This document shows positions 57,173 through 64,000 of a DNA stretch of 64,000 nucleotides, piece after piece (positions within the stretch are counted from its first letter, which is position 1; each line of letters starts with the position of its first letter). The stretch is from Microbacterium oxydans (GTDB lineage Bacteria > Actinomycetota > Actinomycetes > Actinomycetales > Microbacteriaceae). The DNA is taken from NCBI RefSeq assembly GCF_000956525.1, contig NZ_JYIW01000024.1, positions 124,001-188,000 on the forward strand. Direction: 5' to 3'. The notes under the pieces are model-generated. The model did not search any database and was not told where the DNA came from. It saw only the letters and a list, made by a program, of their open reading frames with translations. Both the position numbers and the translations under genes were made by a program.

Positions 57173-57780
57173 TGGTCGCCGACGTCAGCGTCACGTTCTC
57201 AGGACGTGAGGTGCTCAACGTCGCGAGTGCGACGTTCATCGATGGAGGCATCTGTGGCATCGTGGGTCCGTCGGGAAGCGGAAAGTCGTCGCTCCTATCA
57301 GTTATCGCAGGACTCCGAGAGCCGGACACCGGTACAGTCGTGTTCCATCACGGCAACGAAGCACGGCAAACTTCCCGGGATGATGTCGCCTGGGTGCCAC
57401 AAGGTGCATACCTTCTGCCAGAGCGCAGCGTGGTTGACAACGTCGCGATTGGAGCCCTCGCTGAGGGGGCGAACCTATTAACGGCCATGGCGCGCGCGGA
57501 GGTAGCGCTGGACCAGGTGGGGCTCCGTGACAGGGGCACCGCGACCGCGTCGGTGCTGTCGGGAGGGGAAACCCAGCGGGTCGCATTAGCGAGAGCGATC
57601 TGCATGTCGCGGCCCATCATCATCGCGGACGAGCCCACGGCGAGCTTGGATCGCGATGCGGCACAGAATGTCGCTGAGGTGCTCGGACGGCTGCAAGCGG
57701 AGCGTCTCGTGATCGTCGCTACCCATGACCCGCTTCTGATGGCGCAGTGCGACATCATTCTCGATCTGGGATCGCGATGA
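57163..57780 (+). CDS. Cassette B: ABC ATPase
   Basis: A 205-residue ATPase, slightly short for the family. Walker A GPSGSGKSS, Q-loop VPQGAYLLPE, signature LSGGETQRVALARAI, Walker B IIIADEPTASLDR, H-loop ATHD. All key residues are present. GTG start at 57163 inside the end of the adaptor gene (10-nt overlap); ATGA overlap with the permease. Confidence 0.88.
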   Translation: MRIVVADVSVTFSGREVLNVASATFIDGGICGIVGPSGSGKSSLLSVIAGLREPDTGTVVFHHGNEARQTSRDDVAWVPQGAYLLPERSVVDNVAIGALAEGANLLTAMARAEVALDQVGLRDRGTATASVLSGGETQRVALARAICMSRPIIIADEPTASLDRDAAQNVAEVLGRLQAERLVIVATHDPLLMAQCDIILDLGSR

Positions 57781-58811
57781 CCAGGGCGCGTGGATGGCGG
57801 CTTCGGTTCCTCGTGCGGGAGGCGGTGAAGAACGTCACGGGGACGCGCTCGCGCATGCTTCCGTACACGATCTCTGCTCTACTCGCAGGGGTGCTGACAG
57901 CGATTGCTTTCACTGCACAATGGGCGAGCTTCGAGGACTCCGTTTCGCAGTTTCAGCTGAAAGGGCGAAGCGTCTACCTCATCGAAGCGTCCTCGGACGA
58001 GCGCCCGGTATCCATCGAGCGGTCATCCTGTGAGCGTCTGGGCGAGCTCGGGACCGTTGAACGTGCCGGCATCATCGTGAGCCTCGGACGCGGCCCGGTG
58101 GCTCCCCTGGGAGGGAGCATCCCGGTTCTGGGAGCGAGTGCCACCCTCATCTCTGAACTCGAGGACGGTCATGCGCTTGTGGGGAGTGCGATCAGCCCGA
58201 GAGATTTCGTGGGGTTTGTCGACACTGCCGATGGTGTGCTCCCCGCCAGTACTGGCGCGATGCAGCCGGCCGGCATCGACACCAACTCTGCCCTCACCGT
58301 GCCGTTGCCCGTGACGACTGACAGCGGGACCCAGTGCATCGTCGAGATGGACTGGCGCGCAACAGCACAGGATGTGTCCGCTGCGGCCGCCTCGTTGCAT
58401 GTTGAGGGTGGCAACATCACCGCCGTCCCGGCGTACCGCGAGTCGTCGTCGGTGATAGATGCGTTTCTCGAGCGGACTGAACGGTGGCTGCCGATCCTGT
58501 TGGGACTGCTGGGAGGTTTAGCGACGTCGCTGGCGGTTCGCTCACGCCGCGGCGAACTCGCCGCCTATCTTTTCGGGGGCGCATCGCCACGCGCCGCCGC
58601 CACTCTTGTCATGCTGGAAGTCGCGTTCATCGGCGGCATCGCCGTGACGAGTGGAGGGGCCACGATTCTCGCGCTTAGTGCATTCACTTCAGCGCCCGCT
58701 GCGGGTGCGATTGCTGTTCTCGCCTTGGGCGCGACGTGGGTTGCATCAGCCCTCCCGCTGTCTGTTCAGATGGCGATGGTGTCGCCTGTCGAACTTGGTA
58801 AGGGCCGCTGA
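57777..58811 (+). CDS. Cassette B: FtsX-type ABC permease
   Basis: A 344-residue permease: helix 1 about residues 28-48, external domain to about 235, then three helices. The coupling segment is RSRRGELAAYLFGGASPRAA and the end VSPVELGKGR. Same topology as the cassette A permease. Translationally coupled to its ATPase. Last structural gene of cassette B, 75 bp before the TetR gene. Confidence 0.85.
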   Translation: MTRARGWRLRFLVREAVKNVTGTRSRMLPYTISALLAGVLTAIAFTAQWASFEDSVSQFQLKGRSVYLIEASSDERPVSIERSSCERLGELGTVERAGIIVSLGRGPVAPLGGSIPVLGASATLISELEDGHALVGSAISPRDFVGFVDTADGVLPASTGAMQPAGIDTNSALTVPLPVTTDSGTQCIVEMDWRATAQDVSAAAASLHVEGGNITAVPAYRESSSVIDAFLERTERWLPILLGLLGGLATSLAVRSRRGELAAYLFGGASPRAAATLVMLEVAFIGGIAVTSGGATILALSAFTSAPAAGAIAVLALGATWVASALPLSVQMAMVSPVELGKGR

Positions 58812-58886
58812 GTGAGGCAACATAAGTTGAATACCCCGATACGAGCGTGGGGCTCAGCCACGTAGGTCGGCCAGAGGAAGATTCCC

Positions 58887-59498
58887 ATGACTGAACGCAA
58901 AATGCCGCAACTCAAGCAGCAGCGCTCAATTGACACTCGGGACGCTCTCCTCACCGGTGCCGCGCGTGTGTTCGCCCGTGTGACGTACGCGGAAGCGCGC
59001 TACCGCGACGTCGCCGTGGAGTCCGGAGTGAGTGAAGGTGCGCTTTACTTCCACTTCCGCAGCAAAGCGGACCTTGCACGTGCTGTCCTCGATGAGCAAC
59101 AGGAGCGCATGACGTCCGTGCTTGTGCGCGTTGAAGAATGGCCTGGGACCGGACGCGAGCAGCTTCTCCGGCTGATGAGAGACCTCGGAGATCTCATCGC
59201 GGGGGACGAGATCGTCCAAGCCGGGATCAAGCTCGCGGGTCAACCGTCTTCGGAGGTGACGACCGAGGCGAGCGAGCCGTACCTGAAGTGGGTTCGCGTC
59301 ACGCGGACATTCCTCGAACGGGGCGTCCAGGATGGATCCGTCCGAGCAGGTTTGGACATCGATCTCTTCGCCGAACTCTTCAACACCGTGTTCGTCGGTT
59401 CTCAGGTGCTGTCCGGACTGGAGGACGGCTGGGCGTCATTGCCCCGGCGTATGCAGCGCCTCATGCCCACGATGGAAGCGCTACTAGCCGCGACGTGA
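58887..59498 (+). CDS. TetR family regulator, gamma-butyrolactone receptor (ScbR/ArpA) type
   Basis: A 203-residue repressor. The helix-turn-helix region (about residues 15-70) reads AARVFARVTYAEARYRDVAV and EGALYFHFRSKADLARAVLD; the GALYFHF-SK-LA-AV pattern followed by a QQE helix is that of butyrolactone receptors rather than generic TetR. The C-terminal domain would bind the ligand. It lies downstream of cassette B in the same direction and about 0.7 kb from the afsA-like gene, the usual pairing of receptor and synthase. Generic TetR cannot be excluded. Confidence 0.78.
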   Translation: MTERKMPQLKQQRSIDTRDALLTGAARVFARVTYAEARYRDVAVESGVSEGALYFHFRSKADLARAVLDEQQERMTSVLVRVEEWPGTGREQLLRLMRDLGDLIAGDEIVQAGIKLAGQPSSEVTTEASEPYLKWVRVTRTFLERGVQDGSVRAGLDIDLFAELFNTVFVGSQVLSGLEDGWASLPRRMQRLMPTMEALLAAT

Positions 59499-59499
59499 T

Positions 59500-59841
59500 C
59501 TACGCCTTCGCTGCGATGAAGGCACTGCGAACTTCAGCAGGCACGCGACCGTAGCCGCTAACCTCGATCCCTTGCGAGCGTGCCCACTCACGGATCTCGG
59601 CGAGCTCAGTGGTCGACTTCCGGCGGCGCGGACTGGTTGCCGTAGGGCTCGTCGTCTTCGCGGTGCGAGCCACTTCAACGAACGGAGCGACTGCCTCCTT
59701 CAGCTTGACAAGGTTCGCCGCACTGAGATCCAGCTCATACTGACGGCCCTCGATAGCGAACTGGACGGTGCCGCCGTCGCCGTGCTCAATGGGCTTTCCG
59801 TCCAGGTCGTCGATGAGCTCAACAACTACTCGCTTCGACAT
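59500..59841 (-). CDS. lsr2: Lsr2 family xenogeneic silencer
   Basis: A 113-residue nucleoid protein. N-terminal oligomerisation domain KRVVVELIDDLDGKPIEHGD then VQFAIEGRQYELDLS, a Thr/Ala/Pro/Arg linker, and the C-terminal DNA-binding domain REWARSQGIEVSGYGRVPAE. Lsr2 coats AT-rich foreign DNA. The minor-groove motif is normally RGR; here it is YGR (Tyr97-Gly98-Arg99), which may weaken or change binding. Start ATG at 59841; a longer frame upstream is unlikely. Convergent with the TetR gene, one base between stops. Confidence 0.93.
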   Translation of the reverse strand: MSKRVVVELIDDLDGKPIEHGDGGTVQFAIEGRQYELDLSAANLVKLKEAVAPFVEVARTAKTTSPTATSPRRRKSTTELAEIREWARSQGIEVSGYGRVPAEVRSAFIAAKA

Positions 59842-60189
59842 GTCGATCCTCCTCCGATGTGGGAATCTGTGCTTTGGGGTAAGTAGATCAATGTTCAGGA
59901 TATAGATCGGAGTGGAATCTTCTTGAGTATTTGCACACAATCCAAAAACAATGTGTGCACCTTGAAAATCTGAATCAGGCGCGAATCGATCTAGTGTGCG
60001 CTCAACGCGACTGGCAACCGTGTCACAGAATCGAGAATCGTTGCGCGCGCCCGGATTAGAATGAAGGCGGTCGAGCGCGTACTCGACGGTCGGAGGGGGC
60101 GGGATGACTGTGCGTGATCTGAATCGACGACAGCGAGCAACTGGTGCAGGTGTTCTTTGTGATGTGCTGGTCGCGACTGCATCACCAGC
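59842..60189. promoter_or_regulatory. AT-rich divergent region between lsr2 and the afsA-like gene
   Basis: 348 bp. Its lsr2-proximal part (about 59880-59980) is the most AT-rich stretch I see in the island and should hold the lsr2 promoter, and perhaps an Lsr2 binding site. It contains the inverted repeat at 59932-59959. The distal part carries a strong ribosome site and the small reading frame at 60104. Confidence 0.6.
59932..59959. promoter_or_regulatory. Candidate operator tgcacaca-N12-tgtgtgca
   Basis: Exact 8-bp arms at 59932-59939 and 59952-59959 in AT-rich DNA between lsr2 and afsA-like genes. The 28-bp span suits a dimer of TetR dimers, such as the butyrolactone-receptor-type regulator nearby. 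No second copy was found by eye elsewhere in the island. Confidence 0.5.
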
Positions 60190-60193
60190 ATGA
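60104..60193 (+). CDS. 29-residue leader reading frame coupled to the afsA-like gene
   Basis: ATG at 60104 follows a very strong ribosome site (cggaggggg). It encodes 29 residues (MTVRDLNRRQRATG then AGVLCDVLVATASPA) and its TGA overlaps the afsA-like ATG (ATGA). The afsA-like gene has no ribosome site of its own, so this frame probably delivers ribosomes to it. Could be regulatory or only a translational relay. Confidence 0.5.
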   Translation: MTVRDLNRRQRATGAGVLCDVLVATASPA

Positions 60194-61047
60194 ACTCGAA
60201 ACGACTACCGCCACTCGACGTGGACGGCGCGGCCGCCTCGGCTCTCACCTCGGACGTGCAGCTTCGCCCCGAGGACGTACACAAGGCGAAATCCGAGAAT
60301 GTGTGGATTCAAGCGCCGAGTGAGGAGTCGCCTCATTCCCTGTCTGCGCGCTTCGAGGTTCCTGCCGAGGGCGAGGCGCTCCGACTCGTCGATCTCATCG
60401 AGATCCAGAGACAAGCCGGCATCTTTCAGGCTCACCGCCAGTTCGGTGTACCCCATAACGAAGTCTTCGTCCTGGACCAGATGTCGTTGAAGAGAGTGAC
60501 TGCCACACACGAGTGGGCTGACTCTCATCGGAAAGGCCGCGTTCGCTCACAGATTGTGGCAACGGGGTTGAGAGGCAGGGCGCGCTCACTCGTCCAGCAC
60601 TTTGCGCTGGAGACGTCGGACGGGCTCATAGTCGTCGGGCGCGCAAAGTCTTCTTTGATCCCTGCCGCTGTGTACCAGCGGGTTCGTAAACAGCCCACGC
60701 AATCCAACATATCGGCCCCTGGATCGAAGAGATCTGGTTTCACCTATGAGGAGCTCCTCCAGGTTGATGAGCAGGACCCATTGCTCTCAGATCACCCATC
60801 CGACCACCTGACAGCGGTCCAAGCCATCGCGGACGTCGAGAGAGTCGCGCAGATAGCTGCGCCCGGGTCGAATCTCAGAGCACTGAAGTTGACCTTCCAG
60901 CGGTATGCCGAGGCGAATCCGACGCCCACGCTACGGCTCAAGGTCTCGGGATCGGGGCGCCTAGCCGCGGAGATCGTGCAGCATGGCGTGCGTCGCGCCA
61001 AACTCGCCGGCGCTCTAGTTATGAGGAGGCCGGTCGATGCGCGGTAA
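60190..61047 (+). CDS. AfsA-like gamma-butyrolactone biosynthesis enzyme (hotdog repeat)
   Basis: A 285-residue protein with two AfsA-type hotdog repeats. Repeat 1: VHKAKSENVW at residues 30-39 and IEIQRQAGIFQAHRQFGVPH, near residues 71-89, then EVFVLDQMSL. Repeat 2: DPLLSDHPSDHLTAVQAI at 196-213, equivalent to the DHP-DH signature of AfsA/ScbA. AfsA condenses a beta-keto acyl-ACP with dihydroxyacetone phosphate in A-factor-type signal synthesis. The SDR gene overlaps its end by 11 nt. Slightly shorter than Streptomyces AfsA. The normal VPGM after the second motif is LTAV here. Confidence 0.82.
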   Translation: MNSKRLPPLDVDGAAASALTSDVQLRPEDVHKAKSENVWIQAPSEESPHSLSARFEVPAEGEALRLVDLIEIQRQAGIFQAHRQFGVPHNEVFVLDQMSLKRVTATHEWADSHRKGRVRSQIVATGLRGRARSLVQHFALETSDGLIVVGRAKSSLIPAAVYQRVRKQPTQSNISAPGSKRSGFTYEELLQVDEQDPLLSDHPSDHLTAVQAIADVERVAQIAAPGSNLRALKLTFQRYAEANPTPTLRLKVSGSGRLAAEIVQHGVRRAKLAGALVMRRPVDAR

Positions 61048-61810
61048 GTTGGCGGTTGTCACTGGCGCGTCCGGCGGTATAGGCGCAGAGATCGTCAGTG
61101 CCTTGGCGGCGGATGGGCACTACGTCGTTGCGCAGTATCGGAGTAACGAAGCAAAGGCGGCAGTGCTGGCGAGCGAAGTCTCGGCCTGCGAGCTGGTGAA
61201 GGCTGATTTGGCTACCGCCTACGGAAGGTCGGTGCTGGTCGATGCTGTTCGCCAGCGGGCGTCGCGGTCTGGTCTTCAGGTGTCGGCACTCGTCAACAAC
61301 GCGGCGAAGATGCTCGGACCGTCGTTCTCCGAGGCGACCCCTGAGGCCTTTGACGAGTATGTCGACATCAACGTGAAGGCGCCATTCTTTCTGACCCAGA
61401 CGCTGTCGCAGGACATGAGAAGTGGTGCGAGCGTCGTGAACATCTCGTCCGCGAGCGCCCACATCGCGAGCGCCGGCGACATTGTCTATGCCATGACCAA
61501 GGCCGCCCTGGAATCGGTGACGCGCAACATGGCCGAGGCGCTCGCCCCGCGGGGGATACGGGTCAATGCGGTGATCCCGGGCTTCACCAACAACGGGCAC
61601 GCCGCGTTCCGGAACGAGTCCGCGGTCGCCTACATGGGGAGTTTGTCGATGCTGGGTGGTGTGGCGGACCCGTCTGCAGTCGCGGATGCGGTGACGTTCC
61701 TTGTCTCGGAAAGAGCATCGCGGACGACTGGCGCAACGCTGGATGTCACCGGGGGGATGACGCTCCACCCTCGGCCCCATCGTCAGAGCTCCGTGAGAAA
61801 CCTTCTCTAG
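61037..61810 (+). CDS. Short-chain dehydrogenase/reductase
   Basis: A 257-residue classical SDR. Cofactor loop TGASGGIG at 9-16, NNAAKM, catalytic Ser in VVNISSASAH, and Tyr/Lys in YAMTK. It ends with an SDR C-terminal LDVTGGMTLHP. Being overlapped with the afsA-like gene, it is the likely reductase for the butyrolactone or butenolide intermediate. Last gene of the island; 209 bp without a gene follow. Confidence 0.9.
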   Translation: MRGKLAVVTGASGGIGAEIVSALAADGHYVVAQYRSNEAKAAVLASEVSACELVKADLATAYGRSVLVDAVRQRASRSGLQVSALVNNAAKMLGPSFSEATPEAFDEYVDINVKAPFFLTQTLSQDMRSGASVVNISSASAHIASAGDIVYAMTKAALESVTRNMAEALAPRGIRVNAVIPGFTNNGHAAFRNESAVAYMGSLSMLGGVADPSAVADAVTFLVSERASRTTGATLDVTGGMTLHPRPHRQSSVRNLL

Positions 61811-62019
61811 GCCATCGCGCGACTGACTGCTCTTGCGCAGATCCGAATGACTCCTCGCCGAGGGCATCACCTCCAGTAAGAACGTGGGGATCTCCGCTGG
61901 CGTTCGTGGCGCCGGTGTCAGCGCCTGAGCCCTGACGTTACTGCGGCGGGTCTGCCTTTCGGAGGCTCTGGCAGGCGGCGCTGATGCGTGTGACGATGCT
62001 GGCTTCATAGACTGGACGG

Positions 62020-62505
62020 ATGCGAGCGCTCACCGAGACAGATGTGCGGGCTTCGTTCGTGAACGCGGCCCCCGACGAGCTGCGCGTGATGGAGATGCCC
62101 CATGACTTCATCCTGACCGACTGGGACTATCTGGACTTCTTCGCCTGGCGGGATCCCAGTGTCGGCGGCCGCGGTTACATCCTCGTCCAGCACGAGGGAG
62201 CTGTGGTCGGTGTGGTCGTCCGGGCCTCGGGTCCGGGGCGCGGCCGTTCGGGCATGTGCAACATCTGCCACACGATGCAGCCCGGCAATCAGGTGACGCT
62301 GTTCTCGGCACGTCGCGCCGGGGACGCCGGCAGACGAGGCGACTCGGTCGGCACGTACGTGTGCGCCGATCTGTCGTGCCACGAGAACGTGCGGCTCGCG
62401 CACCCGTTGGCGCCGAACGAGGTGCGGACCGCTGGACAGGTCGACTTCCGTCTCGACGGTACTCGTCGTCGTATGGAGCGCTTCATCGCGCGCGTCTGGG
62501 AGTGA
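62020..62505 (+). CDS. FBP (FusB-like) C-terminal zinc-finger protein
   Basis: A 161-residue protein with the treble-clef zinc finger of EF-G-binding (FusB-type) proteins: CNICHTMQPGNQVTLFSARR and TYVCADLSCHENVRL provide four Cys ligands. FusB binds elongation factor G and frees stalled ribosomes; the actinobacterial homologues are common and their role is less clear. High GC and ggatg-type words show this is core chromosome again. Confidence 0.85.
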   Translation: MRALTETDVRASFVNAAPDELRVMEMPHDFILTDWDYLDFFAWRDPSVGGRGYILVQHEGAVVGVVVRASGPGRGRSGMCNICHTMQPGNQVTLFSARRAGDAGRRGDSVGTYVCADLSCHENVRLAHPLAPNEVRTAGQVDFRLDGTRRRMERFIARVWE

Positions 62506-62556
62506 TGCGATCGCGGTTACGCTGGACGCAACCGTCCTGTGCTCGAAGGAGACGCC

Positions 62557-63357
62557 ATGAACGATGCCATCCTGTTCGCCGTCGATGAGGGGCTGGCTCG
62601 GCTCACGCTGAATCGTCCGACACGGCTCAACGCGTTCAACGCCGATCTCGCTCACGCCTGGCGGGATGCGACAGCGGAGGCCACGTCTCGGGATGATGTG
62701 CGGGCGATCCTCATCGATGCAACAGGCCCGGCGTTCTGCGCAGGCGGCGATGTGATCGACATGGCGACCTCATTCGGCGGGCCCGAAGACATCACTGCGC
62801 TCGCCGAGGTGATCAACGCGGGGATCCGCTCGCTCACGGAGTCGTCGGTTCCCGTCGTCGCTGCCGCACACGGCACGACGGCAGGCGGGGGACTCGGCAT
62901 CCTGCTCTCCAGCGACTACGCCGTCGTCGGATCTCGCTCACGTCTGGGGAGCCTGTACGCGAACATCGGTCTCACGCCCGACCTGTCGGTCTCGGCGCAG
63001 CTCGCGCGAGCCGTCGGTCAGCGCCGTGCCCTGCAGCTCGTGCTGCAGGACCGCTTGCTGAGCGCCCAGGAGGCGCAGGATTGGGGTCTGGTCGCGGAGT
63101 CGGTGGAGGGGGCGGATGCCGCAGACGAGGCAGCGCTCGTGCGTGCCAGGGGCGAGGAGATCGCCCGGTTCTGGCTCGCCGGAGCAGCAGACGCCTATGG
63201 TCAGGCCAAGCGCCTCGTCCGATCGCAGCCTGAACGCACCTTCGCCGAGCAGCTGAGCGAGGAGGCGCGCTCGATCGGCGCGGCCATGGCGACTCCCGAG
63301 GCGCAGGCGCGCATCGCGGCCTTCGCCGCAGCGTCCGCGAAGAAGGGCGCCGCCTGA
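62557..63357 (+). CDS. Enoyl-CoA hydratase/isomerase family protein
   Basis: A 266-residue crotonase-fold enzyme. LTLNRPTRLNAFNADLAHAW, the first oxyanion segment PAFCAGGDVIDMA, and the second HGTTAGGGLGILLSSDYAVV. The catalytic Glu pair of hydratases is not obvious (ANIGLTPDLSVSAQLAR), so it may be an isomerase or another crotonase. Start ATG at 62557 after gaaggag. Stands alone. Confidence 0.85.
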   Translation: MNDAILFAVDEGLARLTLNRPTRLNAFNADLAHAWRDATAEATSRDDVRAILIDATGPAFCAGGDVIDMATSFGGPEDITALAEVINAGIRSLTESSVPVVAAAHGTTAGGGLGILLSSDYAVVGSRSRLGSLYANIGLTPDLSVSAQLARAVGQRRALQLVLQDRLLSAQEAQDWGLVAESVEGADAADEAALVRARGEEIARFWLAGAADAYGQAKRLVRSQPERTFAEQLSEEARSIGAAMATPEAQARIAAFAAASAKKGAA

Positions 63358-63474
63358 CTCGGTCTGCACAGGCACGCGATCCGTGTGCGCTCTGCACAGA
63401 GTGCGTCAGCGTCCGTGGCTTCCGGAGGCCCGCGTGGCAGGATGAAGACACCGCAGCTCGACGAGAGGACCGCT

Positions 63475-64000
63475 ATGTCTCAGCCGCAGATCGCGAACAC
63501 CGGCAAGACCAACACATCCCTGCTGATCCGAGGGGCCATCTGGATCGCGATCGGCGCGCTCATCGCGGCAGCGCTCGTGTGCGTGGTGTGGGTGCTCATC
63601 GGCGACCAGGACGGGTTGATCGGCCGTGCATTCCTCACGATCCTGCTGCTCGCCGCGTTCGCGGGGATCGCCATCCTCGAGGCCGGGCTCGCGCCGAATC
63701 GCCCTGATTGGCTCGCACTCGCCAGCATGGTCACCTGGATCCTCGCGCTGCTGGTCGGCGCGGTGAAGATCTGGCTGCCCGAGGACGGCGACTACTTCGG
63801 GGGAGCCGAACGGTTCTTCCAGCTCCTCGTCGTCGTCGGAATCCTGCAGCTCGCGCTCCTGCACGTCCGCTTGTTCACACCGGCCGCGCAGCGGCACGTC
63901 ACCACGTTCACGCGCATCATCTACATCGCGACGATCGTGTTCCTGGGCGGCCTCGTCGCGCTGCTCGTCTTCTTCCTCACGTTCCCGCACACCTTCGACT
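63475..64000 (+). CDS. Integral membrane protein, cut by window end
   Basis: From the ATG at 63475 (MSQPQIANTGKTNTSLLIRG) the frame is open to the last base, giving 175 residues. Five hydrophobic segments are visible: IWIAIGALIAAALVCVVWVL, FLTILLLAAFAGIAILEAGL, LASMVTWILALLVGAVKIWL, FQLLVVVGILQLALLHV and IIYIATIVFLGGLVALLVFF. Loops are short, no motif is recognised. Function unknown; the C-terminus lies outside the window. Confidence 0.8.
   Translation, partial: MSQPQIANTGKTNTSLLIRGAIWIAIGALIAAALVCVVWVLIGDQDGLIGRAFLTILLLAAFAGIAILEAGLAPNRPDWLALASMVTWILALLVGAVKIWLPEDGDYFGGAERFFQLLVVVGILQLALLHVRLFTPAAQRHVTTFTRIIYIATIVFLGGLVALLVFFLTFPHTFD

Noticed and set aside
61811..62019. Right attachment site of the island
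   Set aside because: No copy of the tRNA-Tyr 3' end or other clear direct repeat was found in the 209-bp gap.

Overview
The window is high-GC actinobacterial DNA, most like Microbacterium or a near relative in the Microbacteriaceae. The evidence is the strong G/C bias at third codon positions, frequent GTG starts, chains of GTGA/ATGA overlaps, an actinobacterial rpoB-rpoC pair, menaquinone genes, LCP, Lsr2, DUF3054 and FBP-type proteins, and the recurring chromosomal word ggatgcc/ggcatcc. That word is common in the flanks and rare in the 45-61 kb segment.

Left part (1-22 kb) is ordinary chromosome: the end of ccsB, a 2H phosphoesterase, an MMPL-YhgE/Pip export pair with a divergent TetR regulator, an MFS pump with a divergent XRE-cupin regulator, menC/menB/menE, a methyltransferase, a histidine kinase-LuxR pair followed by an FtsX-type ABC transporter, and a run of small housekeeping genes (ComB-like, DUF3054, SprT-like, TPR, spermidine-synthase-like, LCP).

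The middle (22-44 kb) holds a carbohydrate ABC operon with a NagZ-like beta-hexosaminidase and an RpiR regulator, a PfkB kinase, a dipeptide/oligopeptide ABC operon whose two ATPases are fused into one protein, and rpoB-rpoC. RpoB carries Asn at the position of E. coli His526. A DUF3558-like lipoprotein, a second PfkB kinase and tRNA-Tyr follow.

From just after tRNA-Tyr to about 61.8 kb lies an accessory island of about 17 kb, with visibly lower GC and two single-base frameshifts. It contains four blocks. (1) A PPTase, a standalone acyltransferase (frameshifted), an NTF2/SnoaL-like protein, an MFS exporter and a macrolide-type glycosyltransferase, with no PKS or NRPS. (2) Two divergent cassettes, each with the same five genes in the same order: small secreted protein, Cys-rich lipoprotein, membrane-fusion adaptor with a peptidoglycan-binding domain, ABC ATPase, FtsX-type permease. 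(3) A TetR regulator of gamma-butyrolactone-receptor type and an Lsr2 silencer. (4) An AfsA-type butenolide synthase overlapping a short-chain reductase. The most interesting reading is a butyrolactone-type signalling module joined to twin envelope/export cassettes and a small tailoring locus. Co-regulation is inferred from gene order only.

The right end (62-64 kb) returns to core-type genes: an FBP zinc-finger protein, an enoyl-CoA hydratase and a truncated membrane protein. Several palindromic and tandem 21-bp repeats are scattered through the core part, including one inside the fused ATPase gene and one between rpoB and rpoC.
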